Under the pieces are notes generated by a model. The model saw nothing but the letters and a program-made list of their open reading frames with translations, did not search any database and was not told the origin of the DNA. Shown here piece after piece: positions 34,512 through 45,217 of a DNA stretch of 64,000 bases. Origin of the DNA: Lepidodermella squamata (Eukaryota; Gastrotricha); NCBI GenBank assembly GCA_047495785.1, contig JBLDXI010000017.1, forward strand, positions 2,790,001-2,854,000, read 5' to 3'. Position numbers and translations under genes: made by a program. The stretch's first letter is position 1, and each line of letters begins with the position of its first letter.

Positions 34512-36728
34512 TTATTGTTCACAGATCTTGATAATTTGGCTGGCAAGATTTGATAGTCCAACTCGGGCGAATTTCGTAGATATTTCTTTGAGGCTATTTA
34601 TCGTTTCGGTGTTTTGCCGACACTCATTTTGAAGCAGAAGCAGTATTTCATCACCTGTGTTAAAAATTAGAATTAGAAAAATTAGATCAAAACATCAAAT
34701 TCCAACCAACCAATAATTTCGACAAGGGCGAGTTTATCAAAATTTTCTGGAGGCTCGGCTAGAATTTTTAAGGCTGATGGAATAGCTTCGACAATAGCGA
34801 TGGCCGTATTAATGTCGTACTCTGACTGCTTCAAAACTTCCTCCAGAAACTGTGGAGATGGATGTTTAACAAATGCTAGAGCACAATCCTCGCTTGTCAG
34901 TTTGAACTGATTAGAATATATGAAGATAATAATTTACTGCTGGCAATTTTCAAGCTTTACCTGATGTATTACCACTACTGCTGCTGAGTAACGCTTTTGT
35001 AGAACCAAGCATTCAAGAAGTAGCAAGGTAAATTCTGTTGAAGAAGGATCGTCACTTATTGCGGATCGACAAAGCGATTCCGCCAGAGCTAAGTATCGCG
35101 GGTTGCCATTTAGGAAGTACAGGTTCACAATTTTTGGAGTAAATGGCAGCCTGGAAATTTATTGTCTTATTTTCAAAAGTGCTGTTAAATATTGGAATAG
35201 TAACCTCTTTTTAGCAACCCAAGCGGAAAGCAACCAATAGCAGTCATATTCTAGTGCCGCTGATACGCAGGCTGTTAAAAACCGATGACTCAGTACGTAT
35301 CCAGTCGTTAAATGACCCAAAACTGCTTCAAGATAGAATAGTACAGGCAGGTTTTTATCGCTCGTGGAGGCGCCCTCCGGTGCAGCAACTGAAAATAGAT
35401 GTAGCGATCGAATGACTTCAGTCTTTTTACTTACCTTTGAACGCTTCCAGAGTAGCCAAATTACACAAAATTCCTGAAGGCGCCGATGCTGCAGTCTCGG
35501 CTGCTTCTTTGTAATCTCCGTTAGACAATAAACTGTGGGTCTTTTTAAGCCACTCGGCTAACGACATGTCAACATCCACTGTGACTGTATCATCTTTCTG
35601 ACCAAGGCCCTCTCGATAGTTGCTACTTTGTTCAGAGAGGGAGATCAAAAACTCAACAAATGACTCTTTTTTATCGGGCTTGCATGTTTTGAATGTTCGA
35701 AGAATGGCCTCTCCAACAGTAGCGACTCGGCTATGATCTGAGACGACTTCCCTAAGAGCTAGAACAGCATAACGCAGCCTCTCGTGCTTTAAATATAGCG
35801 CCGAACAATTTTTAGCGTGTTCGAGACGTTTGACAGTCTGCAAATCACATTGTTGAATAATTAGCGCGGGCAACTAAATGAATTGATAAATGAAACGTAG
35901 AATAACTTACTAGATTCTGCAACTTTTCTTCGAGTTTCTCATAATCCTGCAATGGTGTCCATAGGTTTCCAGATTTGCTCGCCCGTTCGATCAATGATTC
36001 TAATTCATTTAACCTTTTCTCGAGAACTTCCACGTCAGTTGTCACGTCAATATCGTCGATAGCTGTCAACAAAATTCATGCAGAACACACGCTACATTGT
36101 AATGGATGACTAACCCGTGAGGGGGAAATATTTCATTTCTGATTCATCGACCGGCTTTGGCTTTTTTAGTTCAGGGTCTGGATAGTACAGGCTTCTTCGT
36201 TCGGCGATGTTCTTATCAATTTCCAGCAGTTTATCATGCAAATCCTTGTTTTCATCCTTGAGGCCATTTAAATGATTTTCAAGAGCTTGAATACGCTTTT
36301 CTTGGTGCTTTATTGAGGCTTGACAATTGATCGCACGGCTAAGAAACTAATTATGAAATAGCAATAGCAACCCTAAAGTCCTTTACCTTAGAACAGCTTC
36401 GTCTCCCACAACTTTCTGATTTTTATCAACGTAAAGATCAACGGTTTGTCGGTAACAGTCTTCGATCGTCGAAAGCAATGAAGACATAGTTGGGCATTGA
36501 TTTATTATCTGTCAATTCGTCATAAAATGAACGTGCCTCACATATAAAATTCGAGCAAACCATTTGCATTGCAGTTTGATGGACAAAAAACCGAGCCTCC
36601 AAATCGTCAGGATCAATGAGGGAGAGCTCTTTTTTCAAAAATTCAGAAACCTGTCCCACAAAATATGATTCCACTCCAGCACTGCTATTGGGAGTGGTTC
36701 CATCACCATGCAACTCTGCTGTTTCCAT
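34512..36728 (-). CDS. CLHC1: Clathrin heavy chain linker domain-containing protein 1 (CLHC1), 593 aa
   Basis: CLHC1 is a poorly characterised animal protein with a domain like the clathrin heavy-chain linker and repeats. Nine exons, all in phase: 36561-36728, 36387-36508, 36115-36338, 35911-36062, 35435-35837, 35205-35388, 34961-35150, 34711-34906, 34512-34654; introns are 46-73 bp. The ATG at 36728 has A at -3 and G at +4. The N-terminal half is charged and coiled-coil-like, with a block ending RSLYYPDPELK. The diagnostic part is YKEAAETAASAPSGILCNLA followed by TLEAFKG and LPVLFYLEAVLG, which aligns with the human CLHC1 segment [20 protein letters not shown] and the start of what follows. 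The length (human 586 aa) agrees. The first intron has a weak donor (GTTTGC) but is needed to keep frame. Confidence 0.85.
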
Positions 36729-37601
36729 TCTACTTGTTGCCAGCTTAGGGCGCTTAGGATAGTAGTTATGAAATCGATCCAAGTCATCATGGGGCCGGAC
36801 TTTTAGTTAAGGACGCTTGTTGTACCTCATTAAATATTTGTTTAAAAGTAGTTTTATAAAAATTATTATTGATAAAACATTATTAAAATCAAGACAAAGG
36901 TCAAAACTAACGTTGACATCGGCGGGAATTTTTGAAAAAATGGTGCTCGGACGCATGCGAGATTGTCGCAAGATGAAAGTCACCGACTCCGTGATATCCT
37001 GAGCACAGAGTGATCGGTTAGAGGCTATCTAAGCTGCTGTCGCATTACTAGAAATGCTGGAAATATCCCGTCATCATAATTCTTTGACCCGTCATCAGTC
37101 ATTTAACAATGCTTACGATGATACTACGACTTTGATTTCATAGTTGACTTCGTGGAGTGACGTGTCAATTGCAAACGAAGTGGTTGGAGAGACGATGTTC
37201 GAGCGCCATCGGCACGGATATACCTGCAGCGGGCTCTAAGGAGCGCACACGTGGCCCGCCGTCTAAGGCTCAGGAACGACCGTCAGAAATCATCCGCCTT
37301 TCCTCGCGTTGACTGCGGCTGTTTTGAGTGGGTAAAATCTGCCTCATTGGCTAAAGTTGCATTTGTTCTCCAGGTTTTCGCTTACCTGCATCAGGAGATC
37401 AGTAGCAAATTTAGCTATATGATTACAATCGAGAAGCAGCGAAATAGCTGCGCTTTGCGTCTATAATAGCCGTTGGTAAAATTGAAATAAGAGCGCCATG
37501 GCGTCAATTTCGGATGGCATCTTCGCTCACATCTCTTGCGCTGTAACTATAATGATTAATTTAATTTTAAGCTAGATACTCTTGTTTGCTTTGTATTGAA
37601 C
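36729..37601. other. Shared upstream region of CLHC1 and MAD2
   Basis: About 870 bp between two divergently transcribed genes, so it should carry both promoters. I see no TATA box I would trust. The plus-strand frames at 36817-37002 and 37251-37466 have no recognisable features. Confidence 0.5.
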
Positions 37602-38452
37602 ATGGCTACCGTGCTCAAGACTGCCACTCAAAAAGATATCACCCTCAAAGGATCGTGCGAAGTTGTCACTGAGTACCTGTGTAAGTTAAAAACCAAAGTT
37701 CGGTTCCATGCTAAATTTGTGTGCTAGTCTATGCCGTCAATTCGATTTTATATCAACGCTGCATTTACCCACCCGACTCGTTCCGGCAGGTTAAGCAATA
37801 CGGAATGCAGCTGTTCGTCACTGATTCAAACGGCGTAAAAGAATACTTGACTACTGTCAGTAATCAAATGAAAGGTACTGGTTCTGGTATAACTACCCTG
37901 AGTTTACTAATTTCTCACGCTATAAAGGTTGGATGCTTTCTGGCCTGGTTGAGCGAATCTCTTTGGAGATTCGAAGTGTCACGACGAAAGAGGTAGTCGA
38001 GAGGTGGCAGTTCAAAATTAATTCGGATGAACCGGCAAATGCTGAAAATAAGTATGTACTGAGAATTTTGAACAGTAGCATGTTTACATGAGAAATTTGC
38101 AGACCCCCTCAGCCACCCACGTCAAAGGACGAAGAAACCATTCGCAAAGGCATTCGTGCTGTTATGCTTCAAATCATAAGTTCGATCACCGTTTTGCCAT
38201 TAATCGATGAAAAATGTGAGTTGATTTTATTTAATAGCATATTCAGTGTGAACATTTCTCATCAAAATAGGCTCGTTTGATTTACTGGTTCATTTCAAAC
38301 CTGGCGCTCAGCTGCCTAAAGCCACTCCGGAGATGACTGAATGGGAAGACAAGGCACTTGGAACTATTGCAAACGCTCGCTTACTACCTTTCCAATCCTT
38401 CTCGACCGGCTTCCACACAGTCGAGTCCAGCGTTGCATACAAACAAGCATGA
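37602..38452 (+). CDS. MAD2L1: Spindle assembly checkpoint protein MAD2 (HORMA domain), 214 aa
   Basis: MAD2 binds MAD1 at unattached kinetochores and sequesters CDC20, blocking the anaphase-promoting complex. Five exons in phase: 37602-37680, 37728-37874, 37928-38051, 38103-38215, 38271-38452. Signature parts are DITLKGSCEVVTEYLFYAVN then SILYQRCIYPPDSF, later VVERWQFKI, RAVMLQIISSITVLPLI, and the C-terminal safety belt ending FHTVESSVAYK. The HORMA fold therefore covers nearly the whole protein, as in human MAD2 (205 aa). It ends tail-to-tail with RTEL1, with 173 bp between the stop codons. Confidence 0.96.
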
Positions 38453-38580
38453 GTTTTCGGAGTGTTTGCTGATCAAAATGTGACTAAAATCATTTGCTAA
38501 GAAACTGCCCATGTCCGCAAAGTTTTAATTAAAATTATCTGTTAGATTAATTTCTCGAATTTTGATTGTTTCTAAAGAAG

Positions 38581-38586
38581 AATAAA
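38581..38586 (+). terminator. Polyadenylation signal of MAD2
   Basis: AATAAA 129 bases past the MAD2 stop; cleavage would fall near or inside the last RTEL1 codons on the opposite strand. Confidence 0.75.
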
Positions 38587-38614
38587 GACAACGCATCTGA
38601 GGAAGCACGTGCAT

Positions 38615-38620
38615 TTTATT
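38615..38620 (-). terminator. Polyadenylation signal of RTEL1
   Basis: AATAAA on the minus strand only 5 bases after the RTEL1 stop codon, giving an extremely short 3' UTR. Confidence 0.65.
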
Positions 38621-38625
38621 AAATT

Positions 38626-41600
38626 TCAAGGCGTAATATTGTTTCTTCTCAAAAACGAATCATAAGCATTTTTATGTTCTGGATGAATAACGTCAGATAA
38701 AACCAATAGCTCTTTCGGGCACGATTTCAACAGAGGAGCGAACGTTTGACCAGATAGTTCTTTCAACAGATGCTGCATGGCACTGGGGTCGGTTTGACCG
38801 GAAACAGCTTTGCGGTAAATTAAAAACGGTTTGAACAATTTTTCTCGCTTGTCCTGGGGCATAGAGGCAGCCACGGCGCGAATCCGAGCTTCTTTGTCGT
38901 TTTGCTGAACAGGGGCAGCAGGCTGTTGAGATGGCTGAGCGGAAGGAGGAGATAACACTGCAAATTTCCGTTTTCGCTGGCTAGCCAAGTTTTGAGATGG
39001 ATTGGTTGGCGTCGCAACGCTCTTGTTAGCAGCAATGGCAGGAACTGGTTTCGAAATTGTCGTTGCAGCCTTAGGAACTTGACTGTTTTCCAAGCATGAG
39101 AAGACTGAATCTTCAGGTTCGGCCTGAGCTGTTGGGCCTGTGTTGCTCTTCACTTTGTTGCCGTAAATCGCCATTAACGTTGACGTGGATGCGCAGCACG
39201 GTGACGGTTTCTGAGAACATGGCAGTGACGGAGCTGGAGTGGAGCTCAAACCAGCAGAACGGGGAATTTGCGACAACGAATTTCCGATAAAAGCACTGCC
39301 CCGAACTTGGCTAGGCGAGTTCAGCACTTGTGTTGAAGACGCTATGCTCGAATTATTTTTCGTGAGCTCCTGAAGCCGTTGAGCAAGGGGGTCATGGTCA
39401 ATTTCCAACATGGCTAAGCGATAAAATTCTGACATATCTGATAGAAGCTTGCCGACTTTCTCCGCATACGGTACCAAAGAAGACTGAAGCCACATTGGCA
39501 GTTGAGTTCGAACGTTCGGAATGCCGAACCGGGAATCGGCCAAAACTACAAAACCGTAGTCCCATCGATGGCGGATGACGCGTCCGATAGCCTGATTAAC
39601 AGCCCGCATAGCCTCTTGCTCGTACCATTCACGGCCCGTCAGGCTCATTTTTTCACCCGATGGCAGTCGAGCGCCCTTACGATTGAGATCATCAAGAAAT
39701 GCCATTTTGAGCTAAAGAGAGAAAATTTTACTTCATGTTATAGAATAGTTTGATAGTATTTACCACAACACGAGGGTCGAAAAACGGTGGATACGGTAAT
39801 CCAACAATGACAACGAGGCGGGATTGATAATCACTGAAGTCGATACCTTCGCTGGCTTTGCCGCGACACACGGCCATCAAAATAGCACCACCCCGCTCCT
39901 TGATTGTTGTATCGTACTCTTCATACGTTTTCGAGAAAGCAGTTTTTCCTCGAGGCTCGACAATAATTCGGCGAATGTCGTTGAGCGAAGTATAGACAGG
40001 TGTTAATCCTGGCTTCGAATTGCGTTGCCACGCAGCTACGCACGAGTCAAGAAGCGTATAGGACGGGAAGAATACTAGTATTCCTCCAGAAACTCGACGA
40101 GCCATGTTTATCAGCAGCATTCCAAGTGACTGAACGTAATCAGGAGAATCTCTGATGCGCAGGTAAAATTATACCCTCGGGAACGTTACCAATAAAATAA
40201 ATTCGTACCTGCATTGGTAAGTTGATTTCAGCTCAGTTCCATCCGGACCTTTGTCGATTATCGCGACGTGGCATTGCTTCGCAGAAATGACGTGTTTGTT
40301 TTGGAAAACGACTTCGAATGGGATCCCTAGTTCGACTGCTAAACTTTTCAGGGGGCTTAGGGTTCCACTGGTTAGAATAACGGAACGAACACCAAGCGAG
40401 GGCAAATCACGCATGGCATGGCTAGCGCTAAGGCACCAATAACTCAAGCAGCGACCCTTCGAAATCCGGAAATGAAATAATTACATGCATTCACGTAAAT
40501 CTATACCTTGCTTTTCGCCTTGGATGCTGAGGCGCTTTCCCAGTCAGCCCCAGCGTTCCCTTGATCTTTTCCCTTCGGTTTCGGATCCACTTCAGCAATG
40601 TGCATCTAAAATCGAGTAATTCAACAATTTGAATGCTTAAATTTTAGTTACTTTGAATTCTTTTGAGTTTTCTTTCTCAAGGCGAGCTTCAGTGTCTCGA
40701 TCCATATGAAAGTTTCCGTCGAAATCGGTCGCGAAAATAACAGTTAGGCAATCCTAGAATAATTGCGATGAGGTATTGAAAACAAAGATCAAATCACGCC
40801 AAACTTACATTTATATGCGTGAGCGACGCGCCTCGTGATCGAAAGAGAGCGGATTGGCTCTGCGAGGCGTCTTTATTCAAGAATTCCACGGCACTCATAA
40901 GCATTGCAATGTAACGATTGGAACTCGAGAATGTGATGCCAGCTTCGCGAAAAATGTTGTATATTTCGCTGAATTAAAATTGTATCAATAAAATGCTCGC
41001 AACTTGGAGCAGAAGCTTACCATCCATCAAATGATTTCTGCTTGACGCCCTTACCGCCGCCAAACTGCGTAGTTTCTGGTAGCGGAACGTTGTCGAGAGC
41101 TTCTTCCAAGTCAAGCAGAACCTCTGGAACATATTTAACATGATAATCAGCCAGAAAGGTATTCAAATAACTTTTTAGTTCCATGGCTTCCTGGAAATTT
41201 ATTTGAGGAGCTTCTTCCTTGTTGCCCTGACCGCCTTTGCCTTTGGGAGCCGTGTTCCAGATTGCATCTTCGTCTGCGCGAGCCTCTTCTTCAGACTTGT
41301 CAGCCGTAGCCAAAAGTTTACCGACTTGAGTAAGCTCATCGATTGCCAAGGCTATTTCGGCTGAAGTTAGCTCCATGCTAGAGGCATCTTCGCAAACCCG
41401 GTGCTAAAATAAAAGACCTGAAAATATATTTCAGTGATCACACTCTTCCAACTTACGACGTTATGAGCCTCGTCAAAAATCACGATAGCATTCTTCAAAT
41501 CAATGTTGTTCGCCTTTCGCATCTTGAAACGATAAGCCACAAAGACTGAATGTCAAAATTTATAACATAAGCTTTAAGTCTCACCGATTTTGTGAGAACG

Positions 41601-42418
41601 TAGTTATATGGCATGAAAACGATGTCGTAGTCAGGAGTGAGCTTTTTCGACATGTAATAGGGACAAAATGAATGTTTTGTCCCAATCTTGACTAAGTCTT
41701 CGATGTCAAGACAAAGCTCTTGTCGGGCTACAGCCTCTGTCTTGTCGATGTTGTTATGAAAGTAGCATGCCCTGGCTGACACTTTTGCTTTGCACATATG
41801 CACCTTAAAGGATTTAAATTCATGAGGCTTTTAAAAGCAAAGTAGTAAGCGATTCGCCTTACTCGAACAGATGAGTTGCTTTCTTTCAGCACTGAAGTGT
41901 TCAAGCACAAGTGATCTCTTGCCCCCAGAGCAATCGCTCGGAATCGGGCAGAGTATGCAGTGCGGCGAAACTCTCGCATAGCTTGCATCAGCTGAGAATG
42001 CGTACGAGACGTGTAGATAATTTGGCATCTATGTCCGACTAAAAACGAAACAACAGCATTGATTAAATTACACACATCATTCGAACAGTACCCATGTCAA
42101 ACGCGTCGCCGCTACTCATTGTCATTTGGGGTAGAGAGTTCGGCATTCCGATACCCATCGACATCTTTGAATCTCGATCATATTGCAGCCATGCGAGGGA
42201 AGCGCAAAGCAAGTTCAATGTTTTTCCAGTGCCGGTTGGACTCTCAAGAATGCCATTGGTTTTCTAGCAAGCATTATTACACACTAATTTTGAGCAGATA
42301 CAAACTAAAAACTTACTCCCTTCAAACATTCTATGACCTTCTCCATATACGCAACCTGGCACTGATAGGGTTCGAACGGAAACTCGACATCAACATTTGA
42401 AACATTTAAAAGCGGCAT
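38626..42418 (-). CDS. RTEL1: Regulator of telomere elongation helicase RTEL1, 1,066 aa
   Basis: RTEL1 is an XPD-family iron-sulfur DNA helicase that dismantles T-loops, D-loops and G-quadruplexes. Twelve exons in phase: 42317-42418, 42092-42263, 41863-42038, 41585-41803, 41457-41522, 41021-41403, 40809-40968, 40652-40753, 40507-40605, 40209-40456, 39764-40151, 38626-39711. It starts [20 protein letters not shown]. Walker A is SPTGTGKT (42-49), then SRTHSQL, four Fe-S cysteines (DHLC, HMC, ACYF, FCPYY), DEAH (240-243), [23 protein letters not shown] and [10 protein letters not shown] (745-754). This order and [14 protein letters not shown] match RTEL1 rather than DDX11 or FANCJ. The C-terminus holds one harmonin-like helical domain ([12 protein letters not shown]) but no RING-like cysteine cluster, unlike the long human isoforms. 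Confidence 0.95.
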
Positions 42419-42958
42419 CCTAGATTGTAAACAAAGACGGATAATAAAAGCATGACCAAGATGGGAATTGTATCATTTGTTATGGCGATTGACAGATATC
42501 TCACTGGAAACTTGCAACTTTTCCATAGAGCCATTCATCTATACTATGTTGCTCAGTTATCAAATGGAATAGTTTTTGAAAGCTGTTCTCGGCATTTTAC
42601 AATAACCACGCCCACCTCCCACGGATTCGTTTAGCCTGCCCTCATACCTTGGGGACCTCGGATCCCCAAGGATGCAAATTAAATCATTGGACAGAGAAAA
42701 GCACTAGTGTCGAAGGCAATTTTCCAATCGTTTAAGGTTTAAGACGGAGACAGTTTCGAATTTGAGCGCCAAATTACAAATTTTTGTCTTGACATTTTTA
42801 ATTATAAAATGTATTACAAAAAATAAAAAGATGAATATCATTATACTTTTGATTATTATTTTGCGTTTCCACATAGCAACGCGTGGCCCTGGCTTGCCAC
42901 AGGGAGATGTTCGACAATCGGGTAGGTCTTGCCTGTAGGAAGCCAGGAATAAGCCGAA
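42419..42958. other. Shared upstream region of RTEL1 and SPAG16
   Basis: A 540-bp divergent promoter region. It contains a 9-bp stem hairpin at 42647-42671 (CCTTGGGGA, 7-base loop, TCCCCAAGG) and an X-box-like site at 42865-42880, described separately. No coding exon is seen. Confidence 0.55.
42865..42880 (+). promoter_or_regulatory. X-box-like site upstream of SPAG16
   Basis: GTTTCCACATAGCAAC fits the two half-sites of an RFX X-box (RYYNYY and RRNRAC) but with a 4-base spacer rather than the usual 1-3. It lies 79 bp before the start codon of an axonemal gene, the class of gene RFX factors control. The match is imperfect, so this is tentative. Confidence 0.3.
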
Positions 42959-45064
42959 ATGGCTACCGAGAACACTTTCGGAGACTATGCTTATTACATA
43001 GAAAAGCATGAGATCGAACTAGATCACGAGGACGATTATAAGTACGAAGAGGTGCCGCTTGAGGACGATGCCTTTGCGCTCGACATCGAAGATGATCTGG
43101 AAGGCGCTTTGAAGGCAGTTAAAGAAGCGGAAGAAGAGGAAAAACTTGGCACCAAGAAAGAGGAGGAGCTGAAACCAAAGCTAAACTTCCGTCCTGAGAC
43201 CACCGATGACTACGTCCGCAACTTTTTGGCACGAATGCGAATGTACAAAACACTCGACTGCTTCCAGGTATCGTTGGTTTTTCTGATTATTTGTAAACAA
43301 ACTCAGTGCTGTTATTCCAGAATGAATGGTATGAAAAACAAGAAAAAGGTGAACTTAATCGCAGTGATGTTGGCCAAGTGCCTGATGTTTATCTGGAAAA
43401 TAAGAAGCTTCAGAAAGACGTCAGCAGATTTCTTGAGGAGACGGAGAATTGCAAAAAAGCAGCTCTTGCCGCTCGTGATCTTTGTGTGAAAATGCGCAAA
43501 GAGCGAGACTATCATCGGTTAGAACACAGAAGGCTTGCCAATGAAAAGAACAAGTTGATCAACGACATAAAGCGCCTGAAAGCGCATTATGCTCAGTATG
43601 AGCCAATGCTGGACCGCCTTAAGCAGAAATACGAATCAGCGATGAAAGAAAAGATTTTGACCAAAATTGATCGAGATCGAGCTCTTGGTGAGCTCACTGG
43701 CTTGAAAAGCACTCTTCGTCAGATGGAACAAGGGGCGAAAGGAGAGGCAATTACTTCGTCGTCTGCTGTGGCTGGATTCAAACCTATTCATGAGTGCCAG
43801 GTATATTTGTATGATTGCCATTTCAGCTTACATTATTCAACTATTTCTAGGTGGGGTATTCGATTCCCGTTAATGAAAGAATGATGGGTCCTACTCAGCA
43901 ATCCTTGGCCCGCCAGCGTGATCGTGTGGATAAAACCGATCTCGCGGATGTAAAAATCGCTCAGCAAAAAGGTCGTGGTAAATCGATGCCGAATGATTCT
44001 GAATGGCCAGTTGACACTCAAGTAAATCCGTACTTGGCACAGATCAAGGTAAATAATATATTAGCAGAATTAGCTCTGGTTCAACTGCAAATTTCAAATC
44101 ATAGGAATTGAAAACTAATCTACGGGGCGGTGGTATGCGTCTTGCGTCAACACTCGAACTTCACGAATTCCCTGTTGGTGGGCTAGCGGTGCATCCGACG
44201 AAAATGGTAGCTGCATCAGCCTCTGACGATTATACGTGGAAGCTATTCACTATACCCGCTGGCGAAGTTCTTATGATTGGCGAGGGCCATAAGCAATGGT
44301 TATCCGGAATCGATTTTCACCCAGATGGTAGCAAATTAGCCACTGGTTCTGGCGACAACACAGTTAGAGTGTGGAACTTCGACAAATCCGTTTGCGAACA
44401 AATGTTTGCAGAGCATCAAGCTCCCGTCTGGTCCGTCAACTACCATTGGTCTGGAAATTTCCTAGCCTCAGCATCCGATGATGAAACCGTGAAGATTTGG
44501 GATCTTGGAAGTTTGCGATGTCGACAAACTTTATATGGACACAAGAGCGCTGTCAACTCTGTTGAGTTCCTCGCTTATTCGAACACGATGCTCACGAGCT
44601 CTGCTGACATGACATTATCGCTATGGGATGCCAGAACTGGCCTATGTGCTCATTCATTTTTCGGCCACATGCACGCTGTCAACGCGGCAACGTTTAATCA
44701 ACAAGTAAATAATTACAATAACTATTAATTTCTCCCAAAATAACTTGTTTTCTTTTACAAGGGAACTTTGATTGCTTCGTGTGATAGCTTTGGCGATGTG
44801 AAAGTGTGGGATGTAAGGAAGCAAGTTGTGATCAACGCCTTCACAATCGGATCACACTCAGCTAATGATGTCACCTTCGACCCTACTGGAACCATTTTGG
44901 CTGTAGCAGCAAACGATGGTTCACTGAAAGTTTACGAACTACAATCTACAAGACTCAGTTCATTGGCTGGGCATCAGGATGCGGTGCAATCCGTGGTCTT
45001 CGATCGCCGCGGTCAATGTTTGCTATCGGGCGGCTCTGACGGAAGCGTTCGCATATGGACTTGA
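42959..45064 (+). CDS. SPAG16: SPAG16/PF20, axonemal central-apparatus WD40 protein, 629 aa
   Basis: SPAG16 (Chlamydomonas PF20) bridges the central-pair microtubules of motile 9+2 cilia and flagella. Five exons, all phase 0: 42959-43267, 43321-43800, 43851-44048, 44105-44704, 44762-45064. Residues 1-100 are acidic; RPETTDDYVRNFLARM and TLDCFQNEWYE are typical of the family. A coiled coil covers about 120-240. The second half (from about 330) has seven WD40 repeats, for example KLATGSGDNTVRVWN, LASASDDETVKIWD and the final LSGGSDGSVRIWT. Total length almost equals human SPAG16L (631 aa). Its presence implies motile cilia or flagellate sperm in the organism. It converges on the WDR62-like gene A. 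Confidence 0.95.
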
Positions 45065-45161
45065 GGTGTTTATTTGCTGTCCTTTTGAAAAAAATGCCAA
45101 TTACTGTTTTATCACTTTAAGTTTCATTTAATAGTCTCTCAAATTCTTTAATTCACATGAA

Positions 45162-45167
45162 TTTATT
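45162..45167 (-). terminator. Polyadenylation signal of WDR62-like gene A
   Basis: AATAAA on the minus strand, 51 bases past the stop codon of gene A; upstream, in + coordinates, of the SPAG16 signal, so the two transcripts should overlap at their 3' ends. Confidence 0.65.
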
Positions 45168-45178
45168 TCGACTGAGAA

Positions 45179-45184
45179 AATAAA
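45179..45184 (+). terminator. Polyadenylation signal of SPAG16
   Basis: AATAAA 115 bases beyond the SPAG16 stop codon. Confidence 0.7.
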
Positions 45185-45217
45185 ATTGCCCAATGTTAAT
45201 AATGTTTACTTGTGATC

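Noticed and set aside
4475-42418. A telomere-biology gene cluster (TEP1 plus RTEL1)
   Set aside because: Unrelated genes lie between them, both are common animal genes and nothing in the sequence links their regulation.
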